Of a DNA stretch of 64,000 nt, positions 1 through 11,502 are shown piece after piece. Each line of letters opens with the position of its first letter. Position 1 is the first letter of the stretch. The notes under the pieces were generated by a model. It saw only the letters and a program-made list of their open reading frames with translations, was not told the DNA's origin and did no database searches. The DNA comes from Streptomyces cavernicola (GTDB lineage Bacteria > Actinomycetota > Actinomycetes > Streptomycetales > Streptomycetaceae): positions 186,001 to 250,000 of the forward strand of contig NZ_JASCIQ010000006.1 of assembly GCF_029968035.1 (NCBI RefSeq). The letters are read 5' to 3'. The position numbers were made by a program, and so were the translations under genes.

Positions 1-54
1 GGCGCGAAGGGCGTCGGCGACGCGTACCGCAAGCTCCTCAAGGACTACAAGTAA
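1..54 (+). CDS. malE: Maltose/maltodextrin ABC transporter substrate-binding protein, C-terminal end (partial)
   Basis: Only the last 17 codons are present, ending in DAYRKLLKDYK and a TAA stop. A lysine-rich end with a tyrosine near the stop is usual for extracellular solute-binding proteins. The assignment rests mainly on context: it sits 62 bp upstream of, and on the same strand as, two permease genes and an alpha-glucosidase, the malEFG-aglA order known from Streptomyces. The protein would be a lipid-anchored receptor handing malto-oligosaccharides to MalFG. Confidence 0.7.
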   Translation, partial: GAKGVGDAYRKLLKDYK

Positions 55-116
55 CCCGAAGCCCTTCAAGGAACGTGAAGCACGGGAACGTGAAGAACAG
101 GAGGGCTGAACGCCCC

Positions 117-1127
117 ATGGCTGTCGACACCGGCCGGCCTGTGGCACGGGCCGCGGACACGAAGAGCGTCCGCGGCCCGGGGCGCCACGACGGCAAGAAT
201 CCGGGACGGCTGCGCCGCTCGCTGTCCACCCACTGGTACGCGTGGTGCATGGTCGCCCCCGTGGTCCTCGTCATCGGCGTGATCGTCGGATATCCGCTGG
301 TCCGCGGCGTCTACCTGTCCACGACGAACGCCAACGAGGCCAACGTCGAACGCCACATAGGCGTCAACCACATACCCGCCACGTACGAGTCCGTCGGGCT
401 CGACAACTACACGGCGATCCTCAGCGACAGCGTGTTCTGGGACCGGCTCGGCTGGACCGTGGTGTGGACCGTGTCCTGCGTGGCCCTGTCCTTCGCGCTC
501 GGCCTGGCCCTCGCCACCATGCTCAACCGCAAGCTGGCGGGCCGCTCCTACTACCGGATGGCGCTGATCCTGCCCTGGGCGGTCCCGGCGTTCGTGTCCG
601 TGTTCACGTGGCGGCTGCTCTTCAACGAGAAGAAGGGCATCCTCAACCAGCTCCTCGCCGGCGGCGGCATCGACGCGATCCCGTGGCTCAACGACCCCAC
701 CTGGGCGAAGCTCTCCGTCATCACCGTCAACGTCTGGCTCGGCGTGCCCTTCATGCTCGTCGCCATGCTCGGCGGACTCCAGTCCATCCCCGGCGAGCTG
801 TACGAGGCCGCGGAGATGGACGGCGCCAACGCCTGGCAGCGCTTCCGCCACATCACCCTGCCGGGGCTGCGCACCGTCAGCAGCACCGTGGTCCTCATCA
901 GCGCCATCTGGACCTTCAACATGTTCCCGGTGATCTTCCTGCTCACCAGAGGCGGGCCGGGCGACGCCACCGAGATCCTCGTGACGTACGCCTATCGCCT
1001 CTCCTTCGTCGTCAGCCCACGGGACTTCTCCGGATCCGCCGCCTGGGGCGTGCTCATCCTGCTGCTCCTGTCGTTCTTCGCGGTGATCTACCGCCGCGCG
1101 CTCCGCAAGCAGGGAGAGGTGTGGTGA
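117..1127 (+). CDS. malF: Maltose/maltodextrin ABC transporter permease MalF
   Basis: 336 residues with about six membrane segments. The first lies near residues 40-60 after a basic cytoplasmic N-terminus (RRSLSTHWYAW). The permease EAA loop is present (EAAEMDGAN followed by ITLPG), the site that contacts the ATPase, which in Streptomyces is the shared MsiK encoded elsewhere. ATG 117 is preferred over the in-frame GTG at 75 because AGGAGG at 99-104 precedes it, though the 12-nt spacing is long. With malE and malG it forms the importer for malto-oligosaccharides. It overlaps malG by 4 bp, implying translational coupling. Confidence 0.9.
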   Translation: MAVDTGRPVARAADTKSVRGPGRHDGKNPGRLRRSLSTHWYAWCMVAPVVLVIGVIVGYPLVRGVYLSTTNANEANVERHIGVNHIPATYESVGLDNYTAILSDSVFWDRLGWTVVWTVSCVALSFALGLALATMLNRKLAGRSYYRMALILPWAVPAFVSVFTWRLLFNEKKGILNQLLAGGGIDAIPWLNDPTWAKLSVITVNVWLGVPFMLVAMLGGLQSIPGELYEAAEMDGANAWQRFRHITLPGLRTVSSTVVLISAIWTFNMFPVIFLLTRGGPGDATEILVTYAYRLSFVVSPRDFSGSAAWGVLILLLLSFFAVIYRRALRKQGEVW

Positions 1128-1999
1128 CCGCCATGACCACCGAACAAGCCACCGCTGCAAGGAAGTTCAGGCCGCGCGGTGAGCGCGGGCAGCTCGCCTC
1201 CGTCGTCCTGCACGTGACGCTGCTCATCGCCTCGGCCGTCGCCGTACTGCCGCCGATGTGGCTGCTCGTGACGTCGTTCAAGCCGAAGAGCGAGGCGTTC
1301 TCCACCGCCCTGGTGAAGGACTTCACCCTCGGCAACTACGACCACGTCCTGAGCGACACGTACTTCCTCAGCTGGCTCGGCAACTCCCTCCTGGTCGTCG
1401 GACTGACCACCGTCATCGGCGTGTTCATCTCCGCGACCACCGGATACGCGGTCTCCCGCTTCAAGTTCCCCGGCATGCGGCCGCTGATGTGGCTGCTCCT
1501 GATCACGCAGATGTTCCCCGTGGCCGTACTGATCGTGCCGCTCTACAACCTTCTCGCGAGCCTCGGACTGCTCAACCAGCCGGTCGGCCTCGTCATCACG
1601 TACCTGACGATCGCCGTGCCGTTCTGCGCCTGGATGATGAAGGGCTACTTCGACTCCATCCCCGTCGAGATCGACGAGGCGGGCCGGGTGGACGGGCTCA
1701 ACCCCTTCGGCACGTTCTGGCGGCTGATCGTGCCGCTCGCCAAGCCGGGCCTCGCCGTCACCGGGTTCTACAGCTTCATCACCGGCTGGGCCGAGGTCGC
1801 GTACGCCTCCGCGTTCATGACCGGCGAGGAGAACCTGACGCTCGCGGGCGGCCTGCAGACCTTCGTCAACCAGTACACCAGCGACTGGGGTTCGCTGACC
1901 GCGGCGGCCGTGATCGTGGCCGTACCCGCGGCGGTGATCTTCGGATTCGCACAGCGGCACCTCGTCTCCGGACTCACGGCGGGCGCGATGAAGTCCTGA
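1124..1999 (+). CDS. malG: Maltose/maltodextrin ABC transporter permease MalG
   Basis: 291 residues from GTG 1124, which overlaps the malF stop (GTGA). ATG 1133 is an equally possible start three codons later; the purine-rich GGGAGAGG at 1112-1119 suits the GTG better. Six membrane segments are apparent. The EAA motif (DEAGRVDGLN, then LIVPLAKPG) marks it as the second membrane subunit of the carbohydrate ABC importer. The gene is followed after 56 bp by the alpha-glucosidase, so uptake and cytoplasmic hydrolysis are probably co-transcribed. Confidence 0.9.
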   Translation: MTAMTTEQATAARKFRPRGERGQLASVVLHVTLLIASAVAVLPPMWLLVTSFKPKSEAFSTALVKDFTLGNYDHVLSDTYFLSWLGNSLLVVGLTTVIGVFISATTGYAVSRFKFPGMRPLMWLLLITQMFPVAVLIVPLYNLLASLGLLNQPVGLVITYLTIAVPFCAWMMKGYFDSIPVEIDEAGRVDGLNPFGTFWRLIVPLAKPGLAVTGFYSFITGWAEVAYASAFMTGEENLTLAGGLQTFVNQYTSDWGSLTAAAVIVAVPAAVIFGFAQRHLVSGLTAGAMKS

Positions 2000-2055
2000 G
2001 CACACCTCGCGACTTCACCCACGCGCCGCCCACCCCACACGAACCCAGGGAAGAC

Positions 2056-3726
2056 ATGACCCAGCATCTCGCTGCCCCTGCCGCCGCCCCCACGCCCACG
2101 GAACCCACCGCAGCCAAGGCCTCCGACTGGTGGCGCCACGCCGTCATCTACCAGGTCTACCCGCGCAGCTTCGCCGACGGCAACGGCGACGGCATGGGCG
2201 ACCTGGCCGGCATCCGCGCCCGCCTGCCGCACCTGCGCGACCTCGGCGTCGACGCCGTCTGGCTCAGCCCGTTCTACGCGTCGCCGCAGGCCGACGGCGG
2301 CTACGACGTGGCCGACTACCGCACCATCGACCCGATGTTCGGCGACCTCCTGGACGCCGACGCGCTGCTCCGCGAGGCCCACGCGCTCGGCCTGCGCGTC
2401 ATCGTCGACCTGGTGCCCAACCACTCCTCCGACCGGCACGACTGGTTCAAGCGCGCCCTCGCCGAGGGCCCCGGATCGCCGCTGCGCGAGCGCTACCACT
2501 TCCGCCCCGGCAAGGGCGAGCACGGCGAACTCCCGCCCAACGACTGGGAGTCCATCTTCGGCGGCCCCGCCTGGACCCGCGTCGCGGACGGGGAGTGGTA
2601 CCTGCACCTGTTCGCGCCCGAGCAGCCCGACTTCAACTGGGAACACCCCGCCGTACGCGACGAGTTCCGCTCCATCCTGCGGTTCTGGCTGGACATGGGC
2701 GTCGACGGGTTCCGCGTCGACGTCGCCCACGGCCTGGTCAAGGCGGAGGGGCTGCCCGACATCGGCAGCGGCGACCAGCTGAAGCTCCTCGGCAACGACG
2801 TGATGCCGTTCTTCGACCAGGACGGCGTGCACGAGATCTACCGCAGCTGGCGCCAGGTCCTCGCCGAATACGCGGGCGACCGTGTGCTCGTCGCCGAGGC
2901 GTGGACGCCCACCGTGGAGCGCACCGCGCACTACGTCCGCCCCGACGAGATGCACCAGGCCTTCAACTTCCAGTACCTGGGCACCAGTTGGGACGCACGC
3001 GAGCTGCGCGCCGTCATCGACAGCTCCCTCGCCGCGATGCGCCCCGTCGGCGCCCCCACCACCTGGGTGCTCTCCAACCACGACGTCACCCGGCACGCCA
3101 CCCGCCTCGCCAACCCGCCCGGCGCCGGCACCCAGCTGCGCACCCCCGGCGACCGCGCACTCGGCCTGCGCCGCGCCCGCGCCGCCACCCTCCTGATGCT
3201 GGCCCTGCCCGGCTCGGCCTACCTCTACCAGGGCGAGGAGCTCGGCCTGCCCGACGTCACCGACCTGCCCGACGAGGTGCGCCAGGACCCGTCGTTCCAC
3301 CGCGCCGAAGGCCAGGACGGCTTCCGTGACGGCTGCCGGGTGCCGATCCCGTGGACCGTCGAGGGCTCCTCGTACGGCTTCGGGGCCGGGGGCAGCTGGC
3401 TGCCGCAGCCGGACGGCTGGGGCGAGTTGAGCGTCGAGGCGCAGAGCGGCGACCCCGACTCGACCCTGGAGCTGTACCGCAGGGCGCTCGCCGTACGCCG
3501 CGCGCAGCCGGGGCTCGGCGCCGGCGAGTCGGTCGAGTGGCTCGACACGCCCGAGGGAGTCCTGGCGTTCGCCCGGCCCGGCTTCGTGTGCACGGTCAAC
3601 GCCACGGGCGAGGCCGTACGGCTGCCCGCGCCCGGCCAAGTCCTGCTCTCCAGTGGGGAGTTGGAGGAGGTTGCGGGCGGCGAGGTGCTGCTGCCCGCCG
3701 ACACCGCCGTCTGGTGGGCGGTGTGA
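2056..3726 (+). CDS. aglA: Cytoplasmic alpha-glucosidase, glycoside hydrolase family 13 (AglA-like)
   Basis: 556 residues without a signal peptide. The GH13 catalytic set is visible: the opening IYQVYPRSFADGNGDGMGDL, predicted nucleophile Asp222 (DGFRVDVAHG), acid/base Glu281 (LVAEAWTP) and Asp343 (LSNHDVTRH). These motifs match the oligo-1,6-glucosidase/alpha-glucosidase subfamily. It should release glucose from malto-oligosaccharides brought in by MalEFG. ATG 2056 has AGGGA five bases upstream and removes an unlikely long N-terminal extension. Its stop overlaps the next start (GTGTGA), so the LacI-type regulator is coupled to it. Confidence 0.9.
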   Translation: MTQHLAAPAAAPTPTEPTAAKASDWWRHAVIYQVYPRSFADGNGDGMGDLAGIRARLPHLRDLGVDAVWLSPFYASPQADGGYDVADYRTIDPMFGDLLDADALLREAHALGLRVIVDLVPNHSSDRHDWFKRALAEGPGSPLRERYHFRPGKGEHGELPPNDWESIFGGPAWTRVADGEWYLHLFAPEQPDFNWEHPAVRDEFRSILRFWLDMGVDGFRVDVAHGLVKAEGLPDIGSGDQLKLLGNDVMPFFDQDGVHEIYRSWRQVLAEYAGDRVLVAEAWTPTVERTAHYVRPDEMHQAFNFQYLGTSWDARELRAVIDSSLAAMRPVGAPTTWVLSNHDVTRHATRLANPPGAGTQLRTPGDRALGLRRARAATLLMLALPGSAYLYQGEELGLPDVTDLPDEVRQDPSFHRAEGQDGFRDGCRVPIPWTVEGSSYGFGAGGSWLPQPDGWGELSVEAQSGDPDSTLELYRRALAVRRAQPGLGAGESVEWLDTPEGVLAFARPGFVCTVNATGEAVRLPAPGQVLLSSGELEEVAGGEVLLPADTAVWWAV

Positions 3727-4778
3727 CCCTGCCGAGGGAGGAGGCCGTCGTCCGGTCCGCCGCGCCGCGCCTCGCCGACATCGCCGTGCAGGCGGGCGTC
3801 AGCGAGGCCACGGCGAGCCGGGTGCTCAACGGCCGCGCGGGCGTCGCGGCCGCCACCCGGCACCGGGTTCTGGCCGCCCTCGACGTGCTCGGCTACGAGC
3901 GGCCCGTACGCCTGAAGCGGCGCAGCGCAGGGTTGGTCGGCCTGGTGATCCCCGAGCTGACCAACCCGATCTTCCCGGCGTTCGCGCAGGTCATCGAGCA
4001 GGTCCTGGCCGGGCACGGCTACACGCCGATGCTCTGCACGCAGATGCCGGGCGGCGCCACCGAGGACGAGCTGGTCGGCCATCTGGAGGCGCGGGGCGTC
4101 AGCGGCATCGTGTTCATGTCGGGTCTGCACGCCGACCTGTCCGCGGACCCGACGCGCTACCGCGAACTGGTGCAGCGCGGCACGCCGTTCGTCCTCATCA
4201 ACGGCTTCAACGAGCAGATCCCCGTCTCCTGCGTCTCTTCCGACGACCGCTCGGCGGTGCGCATGGCGGTACGCCACCTCGTCGAGCTGGGCCATGAGCG
4301 CATCGGCCTGGCGGTGGGCCCGACCCGGTACGTGCCCTCGCGGCGCAAGGCCGAGGGCTTCACGGCCGCTCTGCACGAGTTCCTCGGGCTCGGGCCCGAG
4401 CAGGCCGAACTCCTCGTGGAGCGCACCCTGTTCACCGTCGAGGGCGGTCAGGCGGCCGCGGCCGCGCTGCTCGACCGGGGCTGCACGGCGATGGTGTGCG
4501 GCAGCGACCTGATGGCGCTCGGCGCGGTCCGTACGGTCCGTGAGCGCGGCCTGTCCGTGCCGGGGGACGTGTCGGTGGTGGGCTTCGACGACTCGCCGCT
4601 GATCCCGTTCACCGACCCGCCGCTGACCACGGTGCGCCAGCCGGTGCAGGCGATGGCCACGGCCGCGGTCGGGGCGCTGCTCGAGGAGATCGACGGAAAC
4701 CCGGTGCAGCGCACCGAGTTCGTGTTCCAGCCGGAGCTGGTGGTACGCGGCTCCACCTCGGCCCGCGCCCGGAGGTGA
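3723..4778 (+). CDS. LacI-family transcriptional regulator (MalR-like)
   Basis: 351 residues. An N-terminal LacI helix-turn-helix (LADIAVQAGVSEATASRVLNG, about residues 16-36) is followed by a periplasmic-binding-protein-like sensor domain with the typical end (SVVGFDDSPLIPFTDPPLTT). GTG 3723 is the only start close enough to the HTH, and it overlaps the aglA stop, which suggests translational coupling instead of its own ribosome site. The sensor resembles Streptomyces MalR closely in motif content. In S. coelicolor malR lies upstream of and divergent from malEFG, so this gene may be MalR itself relocated or a second paralogue. It probably represses maltose and starch genes. Confidence 0.88.
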   Translation: MTLPREEAVVRSAAPRLADIAVQAGVSEATASRVLNGRAGVAAATRHRVLAALDVLGYERPVRLKRRSAGLVGLVIPELTNPIFPAFAQVIEQVLAGHGYTPMLCTQMPGGATEDELVGHLEARGVSGIVFMSGLHADLSADPTRYRELVQRGTPFVLINGFNEQIPVSCVSSDDRSAVRMAVRHLVELGHERIGLAVGPTRYVPSRRKAEGFTAALHEFLGLGPEQAELLVERTLFTVEGGQAAAAALLDRGCTAMVCGSDLMALGAVRTVRERGLSVPGDVSVVGFDDSPLIPFTDPPLTTVRQPVQAMATAAVGALLEEIDGNPVQRTEFVFQPELVVRGSTSARARR

Positions 4779-4804
4779 CCGGCCCGACCGGCCGGGCGCG
4801 TAGG

Positions 4805-4893
4805 GCCCCTCGCGGGGCTCTCGGCCGGCCGGACCGGAGTCTCCGCCGGGAACGTAAAACCGATGCAATGTCTTGCGGAAGAACTTGCGTAAG
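4805..4893 (+). promoter_or_regulatory. Terminator-like hairpin and candidate MalR-type operator ahead of pullulanase
   Basis: A short GC hairpin (GCCCC at 4805-4809 with GGGGC at 4814-4818) follows the LacI stop. Further on, CTTGCG occurs at 4872-4877 and again at 4884-4889, a 12-nt period, and the second copy extends to CTTGCGTAAG, an imperfect palindrome. Streptomyces MalR sites are known to be built of CTTGCAG/CTTGCAA elements. This lies about 130 bp before the pullulanase start. The operator role is inferred; no clear -35/-10 pair was recognised here. Confidence 0.45.
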
Positions 4894-5020
4894 CGCGTGA
4901 CGTCCTGAACTCCCTTTGGTGCGGCCCCGGTTGAGCGAGCCGCACCCCCACAGACCGGCCGCCCGGCCCATCCATGTCCCCGCATGCCGGGCGGCCGACC
5001 CACCTCCTGAGGAGAATCCC

Positions 5021-7741
<2,721 letters not shown>

Positions 7742-7743
7742 CC

Positions 7744-7834
7744 ATCCAGCCCCTCCGGCGTTTGAGGAGCGGGGGTCCGGGGGCGGAGCCCCCGTAGCCG
7801 ACGGCAGTCTTTCGGGAAGGGGCGGGGAGGGGAA
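7744..7834. repeat. Dispersed intergenic repeat, copy 1
   Basis: This stretch begins ATCCAGCCCCTCCGGCGTTT, continues through a GGGGGTCCGGGGGC hairpin core and ends in TCTTTCGGGAAGGGGCGGGG. The same beginning and end recur at 20951-21104, where the middle is longer and contains extra hairpins. It lies just downstream of the pullulanase stop, between convergent genes. Such hairpin-rich elements are widespread after Streptomyces genes and probably act in termination or mRNA stabilisation. Confidence 0.75.
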
Positions 7835-7842
7835 CAAAACAA

Positions 7843-7912
7843 GCCCGTCCGGCGCGTGAGGACGAGCCCGCAGGGCGACCTGCGGTGCCCAACCCCACGG
7901 CGCCGGACGGGC
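7843..7912. terminator. Nested hairpin, probable bidirectional terminator
   Basis: A perfect 13-bp inverted repeat (GCCCGTCCGGCGC at 7843-7855 and its complement at 7900-7912) encloses a second hairpin built from CCGCAGG and CCTGCGG. It sits between the convergent pullulanase and aminotransferase genes, 24 bp from the latter's stop. Confidence 0.7.
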
Positions 7913-7935
7913 CGCGTCGGTCAGGTCAAAAAGAC

Positions 7936-9195
7936 CTACTGCTCCGAGCAAGCCAACCGCACGCAAACGGCCAACGCGACGATCGCCTCCTCCAGCTCCT
8001 CCAGCCCCGGGAAGCTGGGCGCGATGCGAATCGTGCTGTCCTGCGGGTCACGCCCGTACGGATGCGACGCACCGGCGGGCGTCAGCGCGACCCCCGCCTC
8101 ACCGGCGAGCCGCACCACTTCGCGCGCCCGACCGTCCCGCACGTCGAGCGTGACGAAGTACCCGCCCTCAGGACGCGACCACGTCGCCAGGTCCGTGCCG
8201 CCGAGCTCACGCTGCAGGATCCGCTCGACCAGGTCGAACTTGGGGCGCAGGAGCTCGCGGTGGCGGGCCATGTGCGCCCGTACGCCGTCGGTGTCCTTCA
8301 GGACGCGCACATGCCGCAGCTGGTTCAGCTTGTCGGGGCCGATGGTGCGCTTCGCCGCGTGCTTCAGGAACCACTCCACGTTCGCGGGCGACGAGCCGAA
8401 GAACGCGACGCCCGCACCGGCGAACGTGATCTTCGAGGTGGAGCCGAAGACGAACGCACGGTCCGGGTGGCTCGCGTCGGCGCAGGCCGTGAGCAGGTCG
8501 GCGACCTCCACCTCTTCGTCGGTGAGGTGGTGCATCGCGTACGCGTTGTCCCAGAAGATCCGGAAGTCCGGCGCGGCCGTCTCCATCTCGGCGAGCCTGC
8601 GCACGGTCGCCTCGCTGAACGTGACGCCCGAGGGGTTGCTGTACTTCGGCACGCACCAGATGCCCTTGATCCGCGGGTCGCCGCCGGCCAGCTCGGCCAC
8701 CACGTCCATGTCGGGGCCCTCGGCCGTCATCGGCACCGGGATCATCTCGATGCCGAAGCGCTCGCACAGCGCGAAGTGCCGGTCGTAGCCGGGCACCGGA
8801 CACAGGAACGCCACGTCGGGCTCGTCCGACCAGCGCTGCTCCGCGCCCGGCAGCACGCTCAGCAGGGCGTGCACGATCGTGTCGTGCATCAGCGCCAGGC
8901 TGGAGTTGTCCATCGCCACCAGCTGGTCGGCCGGCACCTGCAGCGGCCCGCTGAAGATCTCCCGCAGCTCGGGCAGGCCCTGCAGGCCGCCGTAGTTCCG
9001 GCAGTCCGTGCCGTCGGCCGCCTTGTGGTCGGACAGATCGCAGGAGAGCAGTGCTCCCGCGAGGTCCAGCTGGCGCGGGTCGGGCTTGCCGCGCGTGAGG
9101 TTCAGCGAGAGTGAGCGGTCGAGCAGGGCCGCGTAGTCGGCGGCCGCCTGCTCGTGATCGATGGCCGTGCTGCTGGACTGCGGGAGCGTGGACAT
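7936..9195 (-). CDS. PLP-dependent aminotransferase class I (aspartate aminotransferase-like)
   Basis: 419 residues of fold-type I transaminase. Visible features include NLTRGKPDP near the N-terminus, the PVPGYDRHF segment, IWCVPKYSNPSG, the cofactor Asp region FWDNAY, and the Schiff-base lysine in FGSTSKITFAG. The pattern fits the MocR-type aminotransferase group annotated as aspartate or alanine transaminase; the exact substrate cannot be read from sequence. ATG 9195 is preceded on the reverse strand by a GGAGG-type site. It is a free-standing gene between two intergenic hairpin regions, facing the pullulanase. Confidence 0.88.
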   Translation of the reverse strand: MSTLPQSSSTAIDHEQAAADYAALLDRSLSLNLTRGKPDPRQLDLAGALLSCDLSDHKAADGTDCRNYGGLQGLPELREIFSGPLQVPADQLVAMDNSSLALMHDTIVHALLSVLPGAEQRWSDEPDVAFLCPVPGYDRHFALCERFGIEMIPVPMTAEGPDMDVVAELAGGDPRIKGIWCVPKYSNPSGVTFSEATVRRLAEMETAAPDFRIFWDNAYAMHHLTDEEVEVADLLTACADASHPDRAFVFGSTSKITFAGAGVAFFGSSPANVEWFLKHAAKRTIGPDKLNQLRHVRVLKDTDGVRAHMARHRELLRPKFDLVERILQRELGGTDLATWSRPEGGYFVTLDVRDGRAREVVRLAGEAGVALTPAGASHPYGRDPQDSTIRIAPSFPGLEELEEAIVALAVCVRLACSEQ

Positions 9196-9312
9196 GTGCT
9201 GCTTCCCTCCGGGGTCGGCTTGCGGCGCGAACGATACCCGCAGCGCACCCGGTGATGACCAGGTCGTTTCTCACTTATTGAGACGGCTGCCCGGCCCCCG
9301 CCCTTCACCCGG

Positions 9313-10092
9313 TCAGCCCTGGGAGGTGAGCGCCGCCGCCGTGGCCCGTACGAACCCCTCCGGGTTGTCCAGCATCACGTTGTGCCCGCAGTCGGGCACG
9401 GGCAGCAGGGCGACGCCCGCGGCCACGAGCTGCTCCGCGCCCGGCACCGGCCCGTCCGCCTCCGGGTACAGGAACGCACGCGGCATCGTCAGGCCGACGA
9501 GCAGCTCGCGCATCGTGGGCGTGGAGCCCTGGGCCAGCCGGACCGCGCTGCGGTGCAGGGCGGTGCGGCCCGCGAGGCGCATCGTGGACCACCAGTGCGC
9601 CCCGGCCCGCTCGCGCACCTCACGCCAGCCGCCCGCCAGGAACTCCTCCTCGCCGTACGCGGCGATGCCCCGGCTGCCGAGTGCGCCGCGCTCGGGCTCC
9701 AGCGGGTCGAGGTTGGCGTCGACGAGGACGAGCCGGGACACGAGCTCCGGGTGCCGGGCCGCGAGCAGCACGGCCACCGAGCCGCCCATGCTGTGCGCCA
9801 CGACCTGCGCGCCGGTCACGTCCGCGGCGCGCAACGCCTCGGCCACGGCGTCCGCGTGCGCTTCGAGGGCGTACGAGAAGTGCTCGGGGCGGTCGCTGAT
9901 GCCGTGGCCCAACAGGTCCAGGAGGAGCGAGCGGTGCCCGGCGAGCGGGGCACGGGTGGCGACGTCCGCGAAGTACGCGGGGGAGGTGGCGCCGAGGCCG
10001 TGCAGGTAGACGCGGGCGGGCGCGTCTTCCCGGCCCGGGAGTTCGACCCAGCGGATCCGGTCGCCCTCGGCGGTCACGACGGCGCTGCGCAT
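9313..10092 (-). CDS. Alpha/beta-fold hydrolase
   Basis: 259 residues. The alpha/beta hydrolase signatures are an oxyanion region LHGLGATSP, the nucleophile elbow AHSMGGS (Ser), an acid region around LVDANLDP, and the C-terminal catalytic histidine in PDCGHNVMLDNPEGF. It is cytoplasmic with no signal peptide. The substrate is unknown; relatives include esterases and lactonases. The GNAT gene lies about 95 bp upstream on the same strand, so they may share a transcript. Confidence 0.87.
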   Translation of the reverse strand: MRSAVVTAEGDRIRWVELPGREDAPARVYLHGLGATSPAYFADVATRAPLAGHRSLLLDLLGHGISDRPEHFSYALEAHADAVAEALRAADVTGAQVVAHSMGGSVAVLLAARHPELVSRLVLVDANLDPLEPERGALGSRGIAAYGEEEFLAGGWREVRERAGAHWWSTMRLAGRTALHRSAVRLAQGSTPTMRELLVGLTMPRAFLYPEADGPVPGAEQLVAAGVALLPVPDCGHNVMLDNPEGFVRATAAALTSQG

Positions 10093-10187
10093 GGCTGTTG
10101 CTCCAGTTCTTCGGGTCGTCCGGTTCTCAGGCCGGGTCGGCTTCTCAGGCAGGGTCGGCGAGGCTGTCAGGCGGGGTTGCCCTGCCG

Positions 10188-10754
10188 TCAGGCGGGGTTG
10201 CCGTGGAACGCCCGCCAGTCCGGGGCGAGCACGGACCAGATCTCCATGTCGTGCCGCTCGCCCCGGTAGAGGTAGCTCTCCCTGAGCACGCCGTCGCGGC
10301 TCATCCCGAGCCGCCGCGCCACGGCGATGCTCGGCGCGTTGCCCGCGGCGACCCACCACTCGACGCGGTGGATGCCGCGCTCCACGATCGCCCAGTCGAT
10401 CACCTGCCGGGCGGCCCGGGTCACGAGCCCGCGGCCCGCGGCCGCCGGTTCGAGCCAGCAGCCCGCCTCCGCGACGCCCTGCGCGAGGTCCATGGTGCGC
10501 AGGATGACCGCGCCGACCAGGGTGCCGTCCGCGAACCGGATGCCGCGGATCCGGCCCGAGTCGGCGGTGGTCTTGTCCGCGTACGCCTGCAGGTAGGACC
10601 GGCTGGACTCCAGGTCCGTGACGACGTCGGGCAGCCCGTTGTAGCGGCCGATGAACTCGCGGCCCCGGTCCATGTGGGCGAGGAACTCCTCGGCCTGCCC
10701 CGGCTCCAGCGGGCCCAGGGTCGCGCCGTCGTCGCCCAGGGAACTCGCGTGCAT
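10188..10754 (-). CDS. GNAT acetyltransferase, RimJ/RimL type
   Basis: 188 residues. The GNAT core is visible: GAVILRTMDL, then the acetyl-CoA loop EPAAAGRGLVTRAAR and the late strand NAPSIAVARRLGMSRDGVLR, which is the ribosomal-protein/peptide N-acetyltransferase subtype. ATG 10754 follows GGAAGGGG at good spacing; a TTG two codons upstream is possible but less likely. The likely role is N-terminal acetylation of a protein or small amine; the partner is unknown. It precedes the hydrolase gene on the same strand. Confidence 0.85.
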   Translation of the reverse strand: MHASSLGDDGATLGPLEPGQAEEFLAHMDRGREFIGRYNGLPDVVTDLESSRSYLQAYADKTTADSGRIRGIRFADGTLVGAVILRTMDLAQGVAEAGCWLEPAAAGRGLVTRAARQVIDWAIVERGIHRVEWWVAAGNAPSIAVARRLGMSRDGVLRESYLYRGERHDMEIWSVLAPDWRAFHGNPA

Positions 10755-10995
10755 GGCCAACCCCTTCCGCCGAGGCCGCTGGCCCCGTCCGACCTGCGGC
10801 GGGCACGCACCCCGCGCACCCGGCGGACGATCATCTCACGCCCGTCCCGGCGGCCGGCGGAGCAGGGGGGCCGGTCAACTCCGCCTGACACGCGCGTACT
10901 TGACGACCGCGGCCCGTGCGAGCGGCTCCCCGCGGTCGTACAGAATGCCGTCGGAATGCCTTGCGCGCCCCGACTCCCCCGGAAAGGCGGCCCAC

Positions 10996-11502
10996 ATGAC
11001 CGCTCCGATCCCGCCGAGCGCCGACTTCGCCACCCCCGTCGAGGACCGGTACTACGAGGACTACGTCCCCGGCGCCACGTACACCTTCGGCCGCATCACC
11101 GTGACCGAGGAGGACATCCTCGACTTCGCCCACCGCTTCGACCCGCAGAGCTTCCACACCGACCCCGGGGCCGCCGAGCGCAGCCAGTTCAAGGGCCTGA
11201 TCGCGAGCGGCTGGCACACCTCGGCCGTGATGATGCGCCTGTACGCCGACCACTTCGTCGGCAGACCGTCGAGCCTCGCGTCGCCCGGCATCGACGAGCT
11301 GCGCTGGGTGCAGCCGGTACGCCCCGGCGACGCCCTGGCCATCCGTACGACGGTCCTCGACGCCCGCGTCTCCCGCTCCAAGCCGGACCGTGGCCTCGTC
11401 CGCACCCGCGTCGAGGTCCTCAACCAGCGCGACGAACCGGTGCTCACACTCACGGCCATGAACTTCTTCCTGCGCCGCCCGGACACGTCTCCCCGGGACT
11501 AG
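10996..11502 (+). CDS. MaoC-like dehydratase (hot-dog fold)
   Basis: 168 residues of single hot-dog fold. The hydratase-2 motif with catalytic Asp and His is visible (FDPQSFHTDPGAA followed by GLIASGWHT), and the end LTLTAMNFFLRR is typical. It should hydrate or dehydrate enoyl-CoA-type thioesters. ATG 10996 follows GGAAAGG. Its 3' end overlaps the convergent downstream gene by 53 bp. Confidence 0.88.
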   Translation: MTAPIPPSADFATPVEDRYYEDYVPGATYTFGRITVTEEDILDFAHRFDPQSFHTDPGAAERSQFKGLIASGWHTSAVMMRLYADHFVGRPSSLASPGIDELRWVQPVRPGDALAIRTTVLDARVSRSKPDRGLVRTRVEVLNQRDEPVLTLTAMNFFLRRPDTSPRD

